DNA of 64,000 nucleotides from Azomonas tarimensis (GCF_042648805.1 NZ_JBHRXZ010000027.1:1-64000), one strand, 5' to 3'. Counted from the stretch's first letter, positions 25,809-35,087 are shown. Notes: generated by a model from the sequence alone, not told the origin. Numbers and translations are program-made.

Positions 25809-27118
25809 ATCTTGATCTCGACGTAGGCTTCGTCACGGATCTGGCGCAGCCAGGACTGCAGCTCCTCGTCGAACTTGCGGTTGCGCAGCAGGTTCGCAGC
25901 CTGTTGCTCGCGATATTCCTGGCTGGCGTCGGTGGCGCGACGGCCGAGGACTTCCAGCACATGCCAGCCATAGGGGGTGCGGAACGGCTCGGACAACTCG
26001 CCGCTGGCGGTGTCTGCCATGACCTGGCTGAATTCCGGCACCAGGGAGTTGGGGTCGATCCAGTCCAGGTCGCCGCCATTGAGCGCCGAGCCAGGGTCTT
26101 CGGAGAAATTGCGTGCCAGCTCGGCGAAATCCTCGCCGGCGCGCAGACGCACATGCAGCCGCTCGGCCAGTTGCCGGGCTTCGGTTTCGCTGCGGATCTC
26201 GCTCGGCTTGATCAGGATGTGGCGCACGCGCACTTCCTGGCGAACCTGGGTTTCGCCGCCGCGCTTGTCGGTCAGCTGGATGAGGATGAAGCCCGGGGGC
26301 GTGCGGATCGGCTCGGTCACCTGGCCGACCTGCATGTCGCCGACCATGGTGTCGAAGGGTGGCGGCAGCTGGGCGGCGCGGCGCCAGCCCATGTCGCCAC
26401 CTTCGAGGGCGTTCTCGCTGGCCGAGCGGGCCATGGCGAGGCGGCCGAAGTCTGCGCCCTGGCGTGCCTGCTCGTAGGTGTCGCGAGCGGCGGCTTCGGC
26501 AGCCTGGATAGTGGCGGCGTCGGCTGCCTCGGGCACCGGAATCAGAATGTTGGCCAGGCGGTACTCCTCCGAAAGCTGCAGCTTGCCCAGATCGGAGGCG
26601 AGAAAGCTCTGCACCTCCTGGTCGGACACCTGAACGCGTTCGGCCACGCGGCGCTGGCGTACCCGGGTAATGAGCATCTCGCGGCGGATCTGTTCGCGCG
26701 CCTGCTCAGGGCTCATGCCGTCACGGGCCAGTGCCTCGCGAAACTGCTCGAGGCTCATGTTGTTGCGCTGGGCAATGGTGGCCATTGCCTGATTGAGCTC
26801 TTCGTCGCCGATGCGGATGCCGGAGCGTTCGGCCAGCTGCAGCTGGAGGTTCTCGGCGATGAGTCGCTCCATGACCTGCTGACGCATTTCCTCTTCAGGC
26901 GGCAGCTCGACGCCGCGCTGGGACATGGTGTTGCGGACCTCGCGCAGGCGCTGTTGCAGCTGGCTCTGCATGATCACGTCGTTGTCGACGATGGCCACGA
27001 TGCGGTCGAGCGGCTGTACCTGAGCAAATGCCTGGCCGCCACAGGTGAGGCCGCCGAACAGGGCGGTGGCCAGCGCCAGCGGGCGCAGGTAATCAGTAAG
27101 CTTGGTCTTCACGTTCAC
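25805..27118 (-). CDS. surA: Periplasmic chaperone / peptidyl-prolyl isomerase SurA
   Basis: A 437-residue protein with a signal peptide (LRPLALATALFGGLTCGGQA) and an N-terminal chaperone domain (VQPLDRIVAIVDNDVIMQSQ). Two parvulin domains follow, around 175-275 and 285-385, each ending in the typical PFRTPYGWHVLEV or PIRTPPGFILIQL motif. It helps fold outer-membrane beta-barrels, LptD among them. The GTG at 27118 has AAGG 5 nt upstream; the next GTG at 27112 is the alternative. It overlaps the lptD end by 26 bp, so the two are coupled. Confidence 0.95.
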   Translation of the reverse strand: MNVKTKLTDYLRPLALATALFGGLTCGGQAFAQVQPLDRIVAIVDNDVIMQSQLQQRLREVRNTMSQRGVELPPEEEMRQQVMERLIAENLQLQLAERSGIRIGDEELNQAMATIAQRNNMSLEQFREALARDGMSPEQAREQIRREMLITRVRQRRVAERVQVSDQEVQSFLASDLGKLQLSEEYRLANILIPVPEAADAATIQAAEAAARDTYEQARQGADFGRLAMARSASENALEGGDMGWRRAAQLPPPFDTMVGDMQVGQVTEPIRTPPGFILIQLTDKRGGETQVRQEVRVRHILIKPSEIRSETEARQLAERLHVRLRAGEDFAELARNFSEDPGSALNGGDLDWIDPNSLVPEFSQVMADTASGELSEPFRTPYGWHVLEVLGRRATDASQEYREQQAANLLRNRKFDEELQSWLRQIRDEAYVEIKI

Positions 27119-29825
27119 GGTAGCCTTGAATGCCTTGGTCGAGGAAGGTGTCGGTCGCACTGCCGACCACGTTGCCGAGTCCCTTGAACACGATCTGCAG
27201 GAATATGCCGCGGTCCGGCTCGTCGTTGCGCGCGGGATCGAGGCTGACCTCGTCATAGTCGATCCAGTAGCGGTTGATCAGCCGTACTTTCCAGCAGCAG
27301 CTGTCGTATTCGAAGCCGCCGAAGGCTTCGAGGGTGCGGTTCTGGGCGTAGTCATACTGCCAGCGGGCAACCAGGCTCCATTGCTGAAGCACCGGCCAGA
27401 CGGTGGAGAAGTCATGCTGCTGGATCTTGTAGTAGTCCTGGATGTATTCCGGGGTACCCGGTACGCCGAAGTCGGCGTTGTAGGTCCAGGTGCCGCTCGC
27501 CTGGTCGAAACGCATGGTGTCGTTGCGATAACGATATCCCAGGTTGACGATCTTGTTGGGGTTGTCCGCCGGCTGGTAATGGAACATGGCGCTGCCGGAG
27601 ATGGTGGTGCCGGTATCCGGATCCCAGTTGAAATGGGAGGAGAAGCGCCAGTCGCGGTTGTAGCGATACATGTACTCCAGCGCATAAGGCGAGACATCCG
27701 CCTGGGCGCCGGCCCGCTCGCGGTAATCGATGCCGGGTAGCTGGACGCGGCGGTCGCGGAAATACAGCGCCTGGCCGAAGCTGAAGGTCTGGCGCTCGAA
27801 GCCGTTGGGCTCGATCCAGCGGCTGGTCACGCCCAGCGATAGCTGGTTGGCATCGCCGATACGGTCGCGTCCGGAGAAGCGGTTGTCGCGCCACAGTTGT
27901 GCGTAGCTGAAGGCAAACTCGCCGGAATCGAAGACGGGAATGTCCTGCTGGTCTTCATAGGGTACATAGAGATAGAACAGCCGCGGTTCGAGCGTCTGCC
28001 GGTAGGGGTTGCCGAACCACTGGGTGTCGCGGTCGAAGTACAGTCCGCTGTCGAGGCTGGCGATGGGCACGCCGCGATTCTGGCTGCTGTTGAAGGTCTG
28101 GTCGCCCAGGGTTGCCTGGCCACGGCTGTCCAGGTCCAGTTCGTACTGGGTGAAGGCATAGCGAAGCGAGGGTTTGATGTAACCCCAGCTCCAGTCCATC
28201 GGCAGGCTGACGCCGGGCTCGAGGTGCAGGCGTTCGCCCTCGGCGCGGTTCAGGCCGACCAGGCGGTCGTCGTACCACTGTTCGGGGACGCCGTTTTCGT
28301 TGATGAAGTCACCGCTGCGCAGGCTGCGTTTGAAGTTGACGTATTCACCCGCGTAGTCGAAGCGCAAGCCGCCAGGCTGGACGGGCAGGAAGCCGTTCAG
28401 GGTCAGTTGCGGCATGCGGTCGTAGGGGGTGATGTCGACGATGGTCGCCCGCTCGTAGGCGTGCAGGTTCAGCCCGGCGGTGAAGGTGTCGCCGCGATAG
28501 CTCAGCGCAGCCCGTTGGGTGACGAATTCCGGGCGGGACGTCCTCAGATGGGTGTCGAGATCCTGGAAATAGTAGGGGTCGCTGATGTCGGTGTAATCGA
28601 GTTCGGCCAGCCAGCGCGAGTCGAGGCCGGTGTGATTCTGCAGGCTGTACATCCAGCGCTGGTCCTCGTACTCCGACTGCAGGCGGCGCTCGTCTTCCTG
28701 GTCGTCCAGGTAGGCGGCGGAGATGCTGCCCTCGCTGTTGCGGGTCAGGTAGCGGAACTCGCCCTCCATCAGCAGCCCGCGCTCGCTCATGTAGTGCGGG
28801 TACAGGGTCGCGTCGAAGTTGGGCGCCAGGTTGAAGTAATACGGTGTGATCAGTGAGGCGCCGGTGCGCGAGGAGCTCGACAGGCCCGGCATCAGAAAGC
28901 CCGACTGGCGGCGATCGTCCAGCGGGAAATGGATGTAGGGGGTATAGAAAACCGGAATGTCCTTGACGCGAAGCGTCACGTTGGTCGCCGAACCGAAGCC
29001 GCGGGCCTGGTCGAGGGTGACGTTGTTGCCACGCAGGTGCCAGGTGTTGCGGCCGGGTTCGCAGCGGGTATAGGTACCATCCTTGAGGCGGATGATCGCG
29101 GTGTCTTCGCGCTTGATGTACTGGGCGCTGCCGCGCACCTGGCCTTCGTGAAGGATGTACTCGGCGTTGTCGATGCTGGCTTCGCCGGTGTCGAGCATCA
29201 GTTCGGCGCGGTCACCGAGCAGCAGGGCGCCGCGGTCGCGCAGGCGGACGTTGCCGATGAGCTCGCCGCGGTTTTCCAGCTGGTTCAGTCTAGCTTCGTT
29301 GGCCTCGGCCTGGATTCGTCCCTGGCGCAGCACCACGTCGCCGGCGAGGGTCGCCGTTTCGGTCTGCTGCTCGTAGCGCGAGGCCTCCGCCGAGACATAG
29401 GTCGGCGCCTGGCTCATGGGGGTTTCGTCGAACTGTCCAGGCCGTCTCGGCTCCACATAGCTGCCGGAGCAGTAGGGGCCGATCTCGGCCAGCTGGGCGC
29501 TGCTCAGCTGTTCGCGAGGCACCCAGTCAAGATGACTGTAGTCGGCACTGCGCACGGTCGACGCGCGGCCGCTGCGCGGGGACTCGGCTCTGCGGGGCTC
29601 GGCTGCCGCGGCAGTCGCTGCCGGAGCGGTCTCCTGGACAGGCCGTGGCGGCAATGCCGACGGCCGCTCTGCCGCGGCGCAGCTCCAGCCGCCACCGGGG
29701 CCCACTTCGCAGGCAAACTGCTCGGCGGCCGTGGCGAGCGAGGCTGCCATTGGCTGCAGGGCAAGGAGACTACCGGTGAAGAGGAGTGGGAACTTCTGAT
29801 GAAACGAGGGATGCTTGACTGCCAT
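27093..29825 (-). CDS. lptD: LPS-assembly protein LptD
   Basis: A 910-residue outer-membrane protein with a signal peptide ending near ASLATAA. An OstA-like domain sits at about 140-260 (ETATLAGDVVLRQGRIQAEA), and the beta-barrel follows. Cysteines at FACEVG and GGWSCAAA and the C-terminal pair in DSCCWKV are the four that form the interdomain disulfides. With LptE it inserts LPS into the outer leaflet. The start at 29825 gives the signal peptide; the frame stays open about 1 kb upstream only because it is antisense to amgK. An Ala/Pro/Arg-rich stretch near 55-100 is a pseudomonad feature. Confidence 0.95.
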   Translation of the reverse strand: MAVKHPSFHQKFPLLFTGSLLALQPMAASLATAAEQFACEVGPGGGWSCAAAERPSALPPRPVQETAPAATAAAAEPRRAESPRSGRASTVRSADYSHLDWVPREQLSSAQLAEIGPYCSGSYVEPRRPGQFDETPMSQAPTYVSAEASRYEQQTETATLAGDVVLRQGRIQAEANEARLNQLENRGELIGNVRLRDRGALLLGDRAELMLDTGEASIDNAEYILHEGQVRGSAQYIKREDTAIIRLKDGTYTRCEPGRNTWHLRGNNVTLDQARGFGSATNVTLRVKDIPVFYTPYIHFPLDDRRQSGFLMPGLSSSSRTGASLITPYYFNLAPNFDATLYPHYMSERGLLMEGEFRYLTRNSEGSISAAYLDDQEDERRLQSEYEDQRWMYSLQNHTGLDSRWLAELDYTDISDPYYFQDLDTHLRTSRPEFVTQRAALSYRGDTFTAGLNLHAYERATIVDITPYDRMPQLTLNGFLPVQPGGLRFDYAGEYVNFKRSLRSGDFINENGVPEQWYDDRLVGLNRAEGERLHLEPGVSLPMDWSWGYIKPSLRYAFTQYELDLDSRGQATLGDQTFNSSQNRGVPIASLDSGLYFDRDTQWFGNPYRQTLEPRLFYLYVPYEDQQDIPVFDSGEFAFSYAQLWRDNRFSGRDRIGDANQLSLGVTSRWIEPNGFERQTFSFGQALYFRDRRVQLPGIDYRERAGAQADVSPYALEYMYRYNRDWRFSSHFNWDPDTGTTISGSAMFHYQPADNPNKIVNLGYRYRNDTMRFDQASGTWTYNADFGVPGTPEYIQDYYKIQQHDFSTVWPVLQQWSLVARWQYDYAQNRTLEAFGGFEYDSCCWKVRLINRYWIDYDEVSLDPARNDEPDRGIFLQIVFKGLGNVVGSATDTFLDQGIQGYREREDQAY

Positions 29826-29951
29826 CTTGTACTCGGGTCCTGGCTTCCTGCAAGCCATCGGCCGGCAAGGCTTCTGCCATCTCGATGGGCCGAAAAATAT
29901 CCCGGATAATAAAGCATGACCTGCCCATCGGCTAGCGCCGCGGAGACCCCT

Positions 29952-30965
29952 ATGCTGCACCCAGACACACGCCTGCAAGCCCTTGGCGACTGGCTCGACG
30001 CTCGACTGCCGGCCCTGTTCGCCGCCCGCTGCTGGGGCGATGTGCCCGAAGGCCAGCTGAGCCCGGCCAGCAGCGACGCCAGTTTTCGGCGCTACTTTCG
30101 CTGGGAGGGCGGCGGTCGCAGCCTGATCCTGATGGACGCGCCGCCGCCCCAGGAAGACTGCCGCCCCTTCGTCAAGGTGGCCGGCCTGCTGGCCGCGGGC
30201 GGGGTGCATGTGCCCGAAGTGCTGGCGGCCGATCTCGATCGGGGCTTCCTGCTGCTGGACGACCTCGGGCGGCAGACCTACCTGGACGTGATCGACGAGA
30301 GCAACGCCGATGCGTTGTTCGCCGATGCCATCGAAGCGCTGCTGCGCTTTCAGTGCCAGCCAGTCGCGGCCCCACTGCCAGGCTATGACGAAGCCCTGCT
30401 GCGGCGGGAGTTGCAGCTGTTTCCCGAATGGTATGTCGAGCGTCATCTGCAAGCCCCTTTCACCGGAGAGCAGGAGGCCGCCTGGCAGCGCGTCTGCCGG
30501 CTGCTGATCGACTCGGCCCTGGCCCAGCCGCAGGTGCTGGTACACCGTGACTACATGCCCCGGAACCTGATGGTCAGCGAACCCAACCCCGGTGTGCTGG
30601 ACTTCCAGGATGCGGTGCTCGGCCCGCTGAGCTACGACGTCACCTCCCTGTTCAAGGACGCCTTTCTCAGCTGGCCCGAAGAACGGGTGCAGGGCTGGCT
30701 CGAATCCTACTGGGAGCAGGCACGGGCCCATGGATTGCCGGTTCCCGAGCACTTTGCCGATTTTCAGCGCGCCAGCGACCTGATGGGCGCGCAGCGTCAC
30801 CTGAAGGTGATCGGCATCTTCGCGCGCATCTGCCATCGTGATGGCAAACCCCGTTATCTGGAGGATGTGCCGCGCTTCTTCAGCTACTTGCGGACGGTGC
30901 TGGGGCGGCGGCCGGAGCTGGCCGAGCTCGGCGCTTTGCTCGATGAGCTGGAGTCGCGCACATGA
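29952..30965 (+). CDS. amgK: N-acetylmuramate/N-acetylglucosamine kinase AmgK
   Basis: A 337-residue aminoglycoside-phosphotransferase-like kinase. The catalytic loop is HRDYMPRNLM with Asp200, and the metal-binding DFQD lies at 217-220. AmgK phosphorylates MurNAc and GlcNAc at the anomeric position in the pseudomonad recycling route that bypasses GlcNAc-derived de novo UDP-MurNAc and so affects fosfomycin sensitivity. It diverges from lptD. Its stop overlaps the murU start (ATGA). Confidence 0.95.
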   Translation: MLHPDTRLQALGDWLDARLPALFAARCWGDVPEGQLSPASSDASFRRYFRWEGGGRSLILMDAPPPQEDCRPFVKVAGLLAAGGVHVPEVLAADLDRGFLLLDDLGRQTYLDVIDESNADALFADAIEALLRFQCQPVAAPLPGYDEALLRRELQLFPEWYVERHLQAPFTGEQEAAWQRVCRLLIDSALAQPQVLVHRDYMPRNLMVSEPNPGVLDFQDAVLGPLSYDVTSLFKDAFLSWPEERVQGWLESYWEQARAHGLPVPEHFADFQRASDLMGAQRHLKVIGIFARICHRDGKPRYLEDVPRFFSYLRTVLGRRPELAELGALLDELESRT

Positions 30966-31627
30966 AGGCGATGATTCTCGCCGCGGGCAAGGGCGAGCGG
31001 ATGCGTCCGCTCACCCTGCACACACCCAAGCCACTGATCCGCGCGGCCGGCGTGCCGCTGATCGAATACCACGTGCGTGCGCTGGCCGCGGCCGGTTTCC
31101 GTGAACTGGTGATCAACCATGCCTGGCTGGGCGAGCAGATCGCAGCCTACCTGGGCGATGGCGCCCGCTTCGGCGTCGAGATCAGCTATTCGCCCGAGGC
31201 TGAGCCGCTGGAAACCGGTGGCGGCATCCGCCGGGCGCTGCCCTTGCTTGGCGAGGCGCCGTTTCTGGTGGTCAACGGCGATATCTGGACCGACTGCGAT
31301 TTCGCTGGCCTGCGTCGACCGCTGGCAGGGCTGGCGCATCTGCTGCTGGTGGATAATCCGGCGCATCATCCACAGGGGGATTTCCACCTGCAGCAAGGGC
31401 GGGTCGACGACGGCGGGCAGCCCCGGCTGACCTACAGTGGCATCGGGGTGTTCAGCCCGGCCTTGTTCGCCGGCACCGGGGAAGGTGCCTTCAAGCTGGC
31501 ACCACTGCTGCGCCGGGCCATGGCCGAGGGACGGGTCAGCGGCGAGCGACATGCCGGCCGCTGGGTCGATGTCGGCACCCTCGAGCGGCTGGCCGAAGTG
31601 GAGCGCATCATCAAGGAGCAATGCTAG
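30962..31627 (+). CDS. murU: N-acetylmuramate alpha-1-phosphate uridylyltransferase MurU
   Basis: A 221-residue nucleotidyltransferase starting MKAMILAAGKGERMRPLTLH, with the GKGERMRP phosphate-binding motif. LETGGGIRRALPLLG and VVNGDIWTD provide the sugar-nucleotide and metal sites. It makes UDP-MurNAc from MurNAc-1-phosphate supplied by AmgK. It is coupled to amgK and directly abuts the djlA-like gene. Confidence 0.95.
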   Translation: MKAMILAAGKGERMRPLTLHTPKPLIRAAGVPLIEYHVRALAAAGFRELVINHAWLGEQIAAYLGDGARFGVEISYSPEAEPLETGGGIRRALPLLGEAPFLVVNGDIWTDCDFAGLRRPLAGLAHLLLVDNPAHHPQGDFHLQQGRVDDGGQPRLTYSGIGVFSPALFAGTGEGAFKLAPLLRRAMAEGRVSGERHAGRWVDVGTLERLAEVERIIKEQC

Positions 31628-32389
31628 ATGTTCTGGCCCATCACTCTGCTGGGCGCCATTGCTGGCTGGCTTATCGCCAGTATCCCGGGCGCTCTTCTGG
31701 GCGGCCTGCTGGGACTGATCCTCGATCGCCGCCTGCGGCTCAACTCCTGGGCGGCCTTGCGCGAGCGCATGCGTGGAACCCCGGCGCTGCAGGGCAACGA
31801 ACTGCTGTTCGTGCTGCTCGGTCGGTTGGCCAAGTGCGATGGCCATGTCGCGCCAGCACACATCCAGGCCGCACGCCTGGAGATGATCCGGCGCAAGCTG
31901 GACGAGCGCGGCGAGCAGGCCGCGATCAAGGCATTCGGCCGTGGCAAGCGCGATGCTAGCGGCCTGCGCGAACCGCTGCGACGCCTGCGCGGGCGCGACG
32001 ATGAGGCCAGGGCGGTGCTCGAAGCCTGCTGGCGCCTGGCGCGGGCCAACGGCGGCGTGAGCCCGCGTCAGCACGAGCTGATCCTGCTCTGGGGTGGCTG
32101 GATGGGCTGGGACCAGGCCGCGGTGGCCGCGCTCGACACGCGCCGGCGCCGCGAGCCGCCCACCCTGCACGGCGGCGCCTATCAGGATGCGCTGCGGCTG
32201 CTCGGGGTGACGGCGGTCAGCGAACCGCGGGAGATCAAGCAGGCCTATCGACGCCTGCTCAGCCAGCACCATCCGGACAAGCTCGCCGGCAGTGGCGCCA
32301 GTGCCGAACAGATCCGCCAGGCCACCGAACGCACCCGCCAGTTGCAGGACGCCTACGCGCTGATCCGCCAGCGCCAGGGATTTCGCTAG
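31628..32389 (+). CDS. djlA: DjlA-like membrane co-chaperone (TerB and J domains)
   Basis: A 253-residue protein. One N-terminal membrane helix (residues 3-31, glycine-zipper-like LLGGLLGLILDRR) is followed by a TerB-like helical domain (LLFVLLGRLAKCDGHVAPAH). A C-terminal J domain carries the HPD motif in SQHHPDKLAGSG. DjlA stimulates DnaK at the cytoplasmic face of the inner membrane. It starts immediately at the murU stop, so the three genes form one unit. Confidence 0.9.
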   Translation: MFWPITLLGAIAGWLIASIPGALLGGLLGLILDRRLRLNSWAALRERMRGTPALQGNELLFVLLGRLAKCDGHVAPAHIQAARLEMIRRKLDERGEQAAIKAFGRGKRDASGLREPLRRLRGRDDEARAVLEACWRLARANGGVSPRQHELILLWGGWMGWDQAAVAALDTRRRREPPTLHGGAYQDALRLLGVTAVSEPREIKQAYRRLLSQHHPDKLAGSGASAEQIRQATERTRQLQDAYALIRQRQGFR

Positions 32390-32430
32390 CGCTCCGGCTG
32401 TGGCCAGTCAAACCTGTCGCACCCTCGGCC

Positions 32431-32520
32431 GTAGGCCGGATTAGCGCAGCGAAATCCGGCGACCCATGGCCGTGCGGGTTTTCATCAGCGGTAGGTCGGA
32501 TTAGCGCAGCGTAATCCGAC
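32431..32520. repeat. Two tandem copies of a dispersed hairpin element
   Basis: Copies at 32431-32460 and 32491-32520 start exactly 60 bp apart. The second reads GTAGGTCGGATTA-GCGCAGCG-TAATCCGAC, a perfect 9-bp stem around 8 nt if trimmed to GTCGGATTA; the first differs at a few positions. They lie between the convergent djlA and DUF3530 genes and could act as a bidirectional terminator or a REP-like element. Confidence 0.7.
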
Positions 32521-32544
32521 AACGAATGGCCTCGCAGCCTGGTA

Positions 32545-33522
32545 TCAGCGCTCCAGCCAGCCGCGGATGCGGCGCAGCAGCTGCTCCTGCTCGTTCGCCT
32601 GATCGCCTGGCAGCGGCTGCAGGCCGACCTGGGTATAGGCGTCGTGCCCGGTCTGGCGGCTCTGGTTGCGCCGCGCGCGGGCTTCGTTTTCGGCGCGGCC
32701 GCCGTCACGGTAATAGAAGTCGCCGAGCGGCAGGGGTACCTGCAGCGCCTCCAGTGGCTCGCCTTGCGCCGCCGGGCGTCGTGGCGAGATCAGGCCGATC
32801 CGGCGCACATCGGCGAAGGTGTTGTTCGTCTTGAAATGCAAGGCCCAGTAGCCGCCGGTGCCGTGACCGATAAGGATCACCGGGCCGGCCCCGCGGCTTG
32901 CGGCCAGGTCCATGCCCGCCTCGATGCGCGCGGCGACCTGCTGGGTGTGGGTCAGCGGCTCGCGCGCAGGCTCGGGCTCCTCCCAGGCGGCGTCATCGGT
33001 GGGCGGCTCTTCGAAGTCCGGCTCAGGCTCCGGTTCGGGCTCCGGCTCCGGCTCTGGCTCCGGCTCCGGCTCTGGCTCAGGTTCTGGTTCGGGCTCGTCA
33101 GGCTCGGTCTCAGGGATGTCAGGCTCCGGTTCGGTCGGCGCAGGCGCTGGCGGCAGCAGCGGGTCGGCGACCGGCAGGGGGGCGGGCTCGGGCTCGGGCA
33201 GGCTCAGGCTGAGGGTATGCCAGCCATGGTCGGTGAGCCCGTGGCGCAGTGGGCTGATCGCCCGCGGCCAATCGGCATGTTCGCCATCGCCATGCAGGAA
33301 GATGACCACGCCCCTGGCCTCGGGGCTATTGGCGTCCAGCCAGAGTGCAACAAAGGTCTCGTCGCCGGCCACCAGGCGATGCGTCTGCTGCGGATAGCGC
33401 CGCGCCAGCGCCTCGCCTTGCTCGACACTGCGCAGACTCACCGGCAGGCGTTCGTCGGCCAACGGCGGCGGGCTGCCGAGCAGGACGGTAGATAAAAGGG
33501 CGATGGACAGGCGCGACAGCAT
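32545..33522 (-). CDS. DUF3530 family alpha/beta-hydrolase-like secreted protein with Glu-Pro repeat
   Basis: A 325-residue protein with a signal peptide (LSIALLSTVLLGSPPPLA). The two halves of an alpha/beta hydrolase fold are VVIFLHGDGEHADWP and PVILIGHGTGGYWALH, where the normal nucleophile elbow G-x-S-x-G reads G-H-G-T-G. So the catalytic Ser is absent and the protein may not be a hydrolase. Between the halves lies a low-complexity insert of about 60 residues made largely of (Glu-Pro) pairs (about 138-172), encoded by a 6-bp DNA repeat at 33015-33110. The same gene sits near rpe in other pseudomonads. Its function is unknown; location is probably periplasmic. Confidence 0.8.
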   Translation of the reverse strand: MLSRLSIALLSTVLLGSPPPLADERLPVSLRSVEQGEALARRYPQQTHRLVAGDETFVALWLDANSPEARGVVIFLHGDGEHADWPRAISPLRHGLTDHGWHTLSLSLPEPEPAPLPVADPLLPPAPAPTEPEPDIPETEPDEPEPEPEPEPEPEPEPEPEPEPEPEPDFEEPPTDDAAWEEPEPAREPLTHTQQVAARIEAGMDLAASRGAGPVILIGHGTGGYWALHFKTNNTFADVRRIGLISPRRPAAQGEPLEALQVPLPLGDFYYRDGGRAENEARARRNQSRQTGHDAYTQVGLQPLPGDQANEQEQLLRRIRGWLER

Positions 33523-33628
33523 CGTTGACTCCCAGGCGATGCGTCAGCCTAGCCGCCCCATCGGCACTTGACCAGCCGCCCCGCTGGCTCGGTTAGAATG
33601 GCGGCCTACTCTTTGTCCGAGGTGCGTC

Positions 33629-34303
33629 ATGCAACCCTTCGCCATCGCCCCGTCGATCCTCTCCGCCGACTTCGCCCGCCTGGGTGAAGAAGTGGACAAA
33701 GTGCTCGCCGCGGGTGCCGACATCGTCCATTTCGATGTGATGGACAACCATTACGTCCCCAACCTCACCATCGGTCCGATGGTCTGCAGCGCGCTGCGCA
33801 AGTACGGCATCACCGCGCCCATCGACGTGCACCTGATGGTCAAGCCGGTCGACCGCATCATCGGCGACTTCCTCGAGGCCGGCGCCAGCTACATCACCTT
33901 TCACCCGGAAGCCTCCGAGCACATCGACCGCTCGCTGCAGCTGATCCGCGATGGCGGTGCCAGGGCCGGGCTGGTATTCAACCCGGCCACGCCGCTGGAT
34001 GCCCTCAAATACGTCATGGACAAGGTGGACATGATCCTGCTGATGAGCGTGAACCCGGGCTTCGGCGGGCAGAAATTCATTCCCGGCACCCTGGACAAGC
34101 TGCGCGAGGCGCGTGCGCTGATCGATGCCTCGGGCCGCGACATCCGTCTGGAGATCGACGGCGGGGTGAACGTGAAGAATATCCGCGAGATCGCCGAGGC
34201 GGGGGCCGACACCTTTGTCGCCGGGTCGGCCATCTTTGGTCAGCCGGACTTCAAGGTGGTGATCGACGCCATGCGGGCGGAGCTCGCCCAGGTACCTGCA
34301 TGA
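33629..34303 (+). CDS. rpe: Ribulose-phosphate 3-epimerase
   Basis: A 224-residue TIM-barrel enzyme starting MQPFAIAPSILSADFARLGE. It has the metal-binding His and Asp in VHFDVMDNHYVPN and IDVHLMVKPVD, and VNPGFGGQKFI as the phosphate site. It interconverts ribulose- and xylulose-5-phosphate. Its stop overlaps the gph start (ATGA). Confidence 0.97.
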   Translation: MQPFAIAPSILSADFARLGEEVDKVLAAGADIVHFDVMDNHYVPNLTIGPMVCSALRKYGITAPIDVHLMVKPVDRIIGDFLEAGASYITFHPEASEHIDRSLQLIRDGGARAGLVFNPATPLDALKYVMDKVDMILLMSVNPGFGGQKFIPGTLDKLREARALIDASGRDIRLEIDGGVNVKNIREIAEAGADTFVAGSAIFGQPDFKVVIDAMRAELAQVPA

Positions 34304-34980
34304 CTCCGCTGGAAAGGCTGTTCGGCGGCCAACTGCCGAAGCTGGTGATGTTCGACCTCGACGGCACCCTGATGGACTCGGTGCCGGACCTGGCGGCGGC
34401 GGTGGACTCCATGCTGATCCAGCTGGGTCGCCCGCCGGCGGGCATGGCGCGGGTGCGTGACTGGGTGGGCAACGGTTCGCCGACGCTGGTTCGCCGTGCC
34501 CTGGCCGGTCAGCTGGATGACAGCGGGGTGGACAGGGCCGAGGGCGAAGTCGCGCTCGGCCTGTTCATGAAGGCCTACGCCGGCGGTCATGCGCTGACCA
34601 CCGTGTATCCCGGCGTTGCGCCCCTGCTGCGCTGGCTGCGTACGCGGGCCATCCCCCTGGCGGTGATCACCAACAAGCCAGAGCAGTTCGTCGAGCCCTT
34701 GCTCAGGGAAAAGGAGCTTGGGCATTTCGACTGGATCGTCGGCGGCGATACCCTGCCGAACCAGAAGCCCGACCCGGCCGGACTGCTGCATGTGCTGAGC
34801 CAGGCGGGGGTGAGCGCCGACGAGGCGTTGTTCATCGGTGACTCGCGTAACGACGTGCTGGCGGCCCGGGCGGCCGGGGTACGTTGCGTGGCGCTCACCT
34901 ATGGCTACAACCATGGCCGGCCGATCGCCGAGGAAAAGCCGGACCGGGTCCTCGACGACTTGCGCGAGCTGCTCGTTTGA
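34300..34980 (+). CDS. gph: Phosphoglycolate phosphatase
   Basis: A 226-residue HAD-family phosphatase. Motif I is MFDLDGTLMDS at residues 18-28, motif III is NKPEQF with the following Lys, and motif IV is IGDSRNDVLAA. It removes 2-phosphoglycolate, a by-product of DNA repair. It is coupled to rpe and lies upstream of trpE, as in P. aeruginosa. Confidence 0.93.
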   Translation: MTPLERLFGGQLPKLVMFDLDGTLMDSVPDLAAAVDSMLIQLGRPPAGMARVRDWVGNGSPTLVRRALAGQLDDSGVDRAEGEVALGLFMKAYAGGHALTTVYPGVAPLLRWLRTRAIPLAVITNKPEQFVEPLLREKELGHFDWIVGGDTLPNQKPDPAGLLHVLSQAGVSADEALFIGDSRNDVLAARAAGVRCVALTYGYNHGRPIAEEKPDRVLDDLRELLV

Positions 34981-35087
34981 CGGCAGAACCGACAGGGGCG
35001 ATTCCTGCCTGCTGCCACCCGGCTTGCAGGTCGCCGGCTGCTGCTGCTAGTGTTTCGGCCTTCCTTCCCGCCCAAGAGATTGTCGTC

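Noticed and set aside
29826..30836. Upstream extension of the lptD frame by about 1 kb
   Set aside because: The extension lies antisense to amgK. The ATG at 29825 gives a normal signal peptide and length.
33015..33110. Short tandem repeats that look like a possible CRISPR or VNTR array
   Set aside because: Unit is 6 bp with no spacers and lies in frame inside a coding region, so it is a coding repeat and not CRISPR.
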